Source of the DNA: Thuidium tamariscinum
Lineage: Eukaryota; Streptophyta; Bryopsida; Hypnales; Thuidiaceae
Direction: 5' to 3'
Length of the DNA: 64,000 nt
Assembly: GCA_947034885.2 (NCBI GenBank)
Contig: OX344749.2
Span: forward strand, 9,501,501-9,565,500
The notes under the pieces are model-generated. The model searched no databases. It worked only from the letters and a program-made list of their open reading frames with translations, and had not been told where the DNA came from. Shown here one piece after another: positions 60,546 through 64,000 of the stretch. The position numbers and the translations under genes are program-made. Positions within the stretch are counted from its first letter, which is position 1, and the number at the start of each line of letters is the position of its first letter.

Positions 60546-61059
60546 ACTTCTGCTTATGCTCAAACTTCTACTGCAGAACCTCAAAGTGTATTGCTAAGAT
60601 AAAATGAAGTTTACCTCACTCCCTGATTCAAAAATCTTTCCATTCTCTCTCAATGCACACAAAAGAAACTGTTTCTTCAAGGTCATCTCGTATTTCGTTT
60701 ATGACTCTCTCTGTGAGAGAATACCTAGTCCTGAAAACTGAAAGCGCCGTCTTCTTTTGCTTGTACAGCTTCTCTACACGTTATTAAGAGCGCCACTTCA
60801 GCTGCATTTTTAATATAATAAGCAACTCTTGTTGCCGTGCATTTTCTCTTTTATCCTTGGCGTACAACTTGAAAGTAATTTACTGAGAGATATATTCAGT
60901 TCTGCCCACTTTCCTATAATTCATCTACCGTCATCTCAATAATCGTCATTAAGAACCTTATTAGGACGTGTACTAAGCTCAAATTACATTGCTATAATCA
61001 ATAACCGCGGTATACCCCTGTCTGACAACTTCTACCAAAGCTGAAAACGCTTTCAGGGC

Positions 61060-61067
61060 TATTTATA
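61060..61067 (-). promoter_or_regulatory. TATA box in the pogo-like 5' end, copy 1
   Basis: TATAAATA lies 41 bp inside the element terminus and reads toward the transposase gene. The same octamer is at the same distance in copy 2. The ATG is about 515 bp further on, so a long leader or a leader intron is likely. Confidence 0.5.
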
Positions 61068-61110
61068 GGTGGCGCTTTCAGGCACTGCGCGATTTTGGGT
61101 GTATCCACTA

Positions 61111-62833
61111 GAGTGGATCTTCTTACTGTGAGAAAGAAGACAATGCAGTGGTGGTTGTCAAATGTGGAGATGACAGATGTGATTATTCCCTGCTCTTGAT
61201 AAGGAGATTAGTTTGACTGGAATGTTCTTTTTGTTTTCAAGTATTTCAAGTATTTTATATTATAGGACAATAAGACAGATGGTTTCTATTCAGTGTTCCA
61301 AAGCTCAATAGAATGTTTTTATTTTCGCATGTGAAAGCTGCCATTTAGGATGCTTCATGATTCATATCATTTTTCTTCTAGGAGTGGATGCAGTAACTTA
61401 GGGCCAGCTTCCATGTGAGCCGGGCCGGTAGAAGTTGCAAGGGAGAGCTACAGTGACAAGTGAGTGATGACACTTCTATGTGAACTCGGTGGGTGGGGAG
61501 ATGTCGAGTAAGAAGAGCACACGTAACGATTCCGTGAAGTTCGATTGCTCTCCACCAATCCCGTCTTCCACCTATATCGGTGAAGCTGCTGCTCCTGATT
61601 CTCCGCTCACCGAGGCCGATAAGAAAATCGACAGTTCCTACTTGTCGTCTTCCTGCTTTCTTACCGGCCCAGCTCGCATGGAAGGTGGCCCTTAGTAGTA
61701 TTTGGTGGCAGTAGTGTTTCTGTAGTTTGTTGGACTCTAGGGGAACCAAGTTGTACAGGAGAAAGTGACCCACGACCAAGAGAGGCTCCTGAGTCAGTCA
61801 TGACTATGTCGAGCAGTGTCTTTGTTGTTGCAGCTTCTATGAAGGCTAGGAATTTTGATGTCGACAAGATCTCTATTGTTTCTCCTCGTACACAGAACAT
61901 GGATCCATGGAGGGGCGCATTCCTTCACCAAGAGGGAACATTGCTGCCCAGCCGTCAGATTTCACTCCCTTGTAGCTTGATCAGTGGACTAGTAAGGGAG
62001 GATGCCCAGAAACCGCTCATTTAAGAGCTGATCTCCTCTTTTCATGTATTTCTTTTTATGCAAATATTTTTAACTTATTTTTTTATCAAAGAAAAATATT
62101 CTAGGAATCTAATATAAGTTGTTTCATATTTTTTTGAAGCATTATTGAATTAGTTATGGATTTTCACACACAATCTGGCATAGGGCCCTATTTGTGATCA
62201 GTAGGCCTCACAAACTCATACATGCACAGTTTGGAAATAAATCTGGCTTTGTTCAAGAATTAGCATCGCAACATGGAAAAAGTAATCAAGGTGGTTTCTA
62301 AATGCGTTCCTTCCTAAATGCTTGAATTAATCATTATTTCAGATTTTGTAACACTTGTAAGAAGGGAATTCAACAACCAAGTCTTATTTTATTCACTTAG
62401 CTGAGAATGAAGCCACTGTGACTCTGAAACCATCCATTCAAGAAGGAAAAAACAAACTCTTATCATACTCCAATGTAATTGAAAATTCATTTACTCACAA
62501 TCAAGTTCCATTTCACAGCCTCCTACTAGATGATTGCAAAAGCCTGGGCGATTTGAGAGCCCTCTCCTATGTAGCACAGATCGACAAAGAACGAGAAATG
62601 GAAAAGGATAACAGCTTGCCAATGGAGAATTTTTAGGAATATAACCTAATTACAATCAGGACATACCAAGGAATAGGAATTATGATGTTGTTATTGTTGG
62701 ATTGTCAGATAGTAAACCCGTTGGGCGTGCTTATGGGGGATTTTGCATGTGAAGATCCAATCTGCAAAAAATCTACTTGCATTTGAAAACAAATAGGAAG
62801 TTGAAGGTAAAAGTTGGGAGGCTAACAAATGTA
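61111..62833. other. spacer between the two pogo-like elements
   Basis: A + strand frame at 61501-61695 (Ser/Pro-rich, starts MSSKKST) and others on the - strand (61378-61779) are open but have no recognisable domain; a retroelement gag remnant was considered and not supported. The inverted repeat S copy occupies 61960-62195. A 72-codon frame at 62418-62636 is unremarkable. Confidence 0.35.
61960..62195 (-). repeat. dispersed repeat S, inverted copy
   Basis: Its reverse complement carries 'agggccctatgcc', 'cataactaattc', 'atatgaaacaactta' and later CGGTTTCTGG and CATCCTCCCTTA, matching 54275-54500 in order. The pair therefore brackets pogo-like copy 1 in inverted orientation. Confidence 0.5.
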
Positions 62834-62876
62834 TAGTGGATACACCCAAAATCGCGCAGTGCCTGAAAGCGCCACC

Positions 62877-62884
62877 TATAAATA
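62877..62884 (+). promoter_or_regulatory. TATA box in the pogo-like 5' end, copy 2
   Basis: TATAAATA 41 bp inside the terminus, as in copy 1, directed toward the transposase start at 63399. Confidence 0.5.
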
Positions 62885-63398
62885 GCCCTGAAAGCGTTTT
62901 CAGCTTTGGTAGAAGTTGTCAGACAGGGGTATACCGCGGTTATTGATTATAGCAATGTAATTTGAGCTTAGTACACGTCCTAATAAGGTTCTTAATGACG
63001 ATTATTGAGATGACGGTAGATGAATTATAGGAAAGTGGGCAGAACTGAATATATCTCTCAGTAAATTACTTTCAAGTTGTACGCCAAGGATAAAAGAGAA
63101 AATGCACGGCAACAAGAGTTGCTTATTATATTAAAAATGCAGCTGAAGTGGCGCTCTTAATAACGTGTAGAGAAGCTGTACAAGCAAAAGAAGACGGCGC
63201 TTTCAGTTTTCAGGACTAGGTATTCTCTCACAGAGAGAGTCATAAACGAAATACGAGATGACCTTGAAGAAACAGTTTCTTTTGTGTGCATTGAGAGAGA
63301 ATGGAAAGATTTTTGAATCAGGGAGTGAGGTAAACTTCATTTTATCTTAGCAATACACTTTGAGGTTCTGCAGTAGAAGTTTGAGCATAAGCAGAAGT

Positions 63399-64000
63399 AT
63401 GGGAGAGCATGTAGGAAGAGTGATTACTGAAAGAGATATGGATTTGAAAGGGAATGCTGCAGATGAGGACGACTCCATCCAATATCTGGGACGAGGGCGC
63501 ATTTCCCGTCCCCAAGCAGCAGTGGGTGGAGTTGATTTAGTTGCAGCTATTCGAGCTAGAGATGCTGTGGATCAGCTTCATGAGTTGCAAGTGCTGTCTT
63601 CTAAACTAGGTGACCGTGGCAAAGGAGAGATACATGGTTTCAGGGACTTCAAAGATGGCAAAGGAAAGAGAGCTGTGCCTAAGGAAGAAGGACCTCAACA
63701 AACATGCAACAATGTTGAATATCCAAGCTGCAGCAAAGAAAGCATGCCTCAGCCTTGCCCTAACGGTGATTCAGTGATTCCAACTGCTGGCATTGATGGT
63801 ATGCAGCTACGACCCCGACAGAAGAAGAAGAAGCGCCCCCAGCTGCAATTATGGCAACTACAAAGTGGCCAAGTGATGGACTGCCCTAATGGAACGAAAA
63901 GAGTACATGGCAAGGGAGTTGGGGAGACAGAAGGTACTCCGAATTCCGAGCATGCAGTGCCACCAAAAGGTATGGAAACCCACCCTAAACTGGATAGGAA
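63399..64000 (+). CDS. pogo-like transposase N-terminus, cut by the window end
   Basis: The frame starts at ATG 63399 (MGEHVGRVITERDMDL) and is open for 200 codons to the end of the window, identical in translation to residues 1-200 of copy 1. It stops just before the psq helix-turn-helix. Whether the catalytic region is intact here, unlike the frameshifted copy 1, cannot be seen. Confidence 0.8.
   Translation, partial: MGEHVGRVITERDMDLKGNAADEDDSIQYLGRGRISRPQAAVGGVDLVAAIRARDAVDQLHELQVLSSKLGDRGKGEIHGFRDFKDGKGKRAVPKEEGPQQTCNNVEYPSCSKESMPQPCPNGDSVIPTAGIDGMQLRPRQKKKKRPQLQLWQLQSGQVMDCPNGTKRVHGKGVGETEGTPNSEHAVPPKGMETHPKLDR

Larger units (their letters stand above)
54756..61108 (-). mobile_element. 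~6.35-kb pogo-like DNA transposon, copy 1
   Basis: The right end reads inward GTGGATACACCCAAAATCGC and is preceded by TA (61109-61110), as Tc1/mariner-superfamily elements duplicate TA. The proposed left end, GGTGTACCCAAAAGCGCC at 54756, also follows TA and aligns imperfectly. Words of the type AGCGC(C/T) or GAAAGCG cluster within about 400 bp of both ends (54767-55165 and 60740-61100), supporting these limits. Inside are the - strand transposase and, between its 3' end and the left terminus, a 2.5-kb exon-like unit on the + strand. The right boundary is firm because copy 2 shares it; the left boundary is less certain. Confidence 0.7.
62836..64000 (+). mobile_element. pogo-like DNA transposon, copy 2 (runs off the window)
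   Basis: From GTGGATACACCC at 62836 (preceded by TA) to the window end, the sequence is the reverse complement of 61108-59944. I found no difference in the parts compared by eye: the terminus, TATA region, leader and first 200 codons. The two elements therefore point away from each other with their 5' ends 1.7 kb apart. The near-identity implies very recent transposition or a recent inverted duplication. Confidence 0.85.

Noticed and set aside
61501-61695. Copia-type gag N-terminus.
   Set aside because: The start MSSKKSTRNDSVKFD is reminiscent of it, but the following residues lack the expected Trp-bearing motifs, and no protease, integrase or reverse transcriptase is present in the window.

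Overview
The window looks like nuclear DNA of a land plant, most likely a moss or another non-seed plant. Genes are split by many short GT-AG introns and sit in long AT-rich stretches packed with non-autonomous DNA transposons. A decayed pentatricopeptide-repeat (PPR) gene reads like the DYW-type PPR genes of mosses. The moss assignment is inference; I could not search databases.

Layout. 1-8.9 kb is AT-rich DNA with small inverted-repeat elements and a few GC-richer islands. At 9-10.4 kb (- strand) lies a two-exon B3-domain transcription-factor gene. 12.3-13.4 kb holds a heavily decayed MULE-like transposase. 14-19.2 kb holds two ~730-bp MITEs and a 1,460-bp element with long inverted repeats and a perfect 10-bp target duplication inside a decayed reading frame. 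22.1-29.3 kb carries the best gene: an intact 21-exon SAPS-domain gene (regulatory subunit of PP6-type phosphatase). 30.4-43.9 kb is repeat-rich: inverted copies of one repeat family flank a second decayed MULE-like transposase that is interrupted by a 741-bp MITE, followed by tandem arrays. 44.1-44.9 kb has a small Lys-rich predicted protein. 45.7-48.0 kb is the PPR pseudogene, directly followed on the other strand by a C-terminal fragment of OST48 (48.3-48.9 kb). 49.4-50.9 kb is a Harbinger-type MITE with an array of perfect hairpins. 54.8-61.1 kb is a ~6.35-kb pogo-like (Tc1/mariner superfamily) transposon with a one-base frameshift in its transposase. A second, apparently identical copy starts at 62.8 kb in the opposite direction and runs off the window.

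Only the SAPS gene, the B3 gene and possibly the small Lys-rich gene look like working host genes. Most other coding signal is mobile-element protein or pseudogene. The youngest activity is the pogo-like pair, whose two copies show no difference that I found over about 1.16 kb. The older elements are full of stops, several of which fit C-to-T decay of methylated cytosines.
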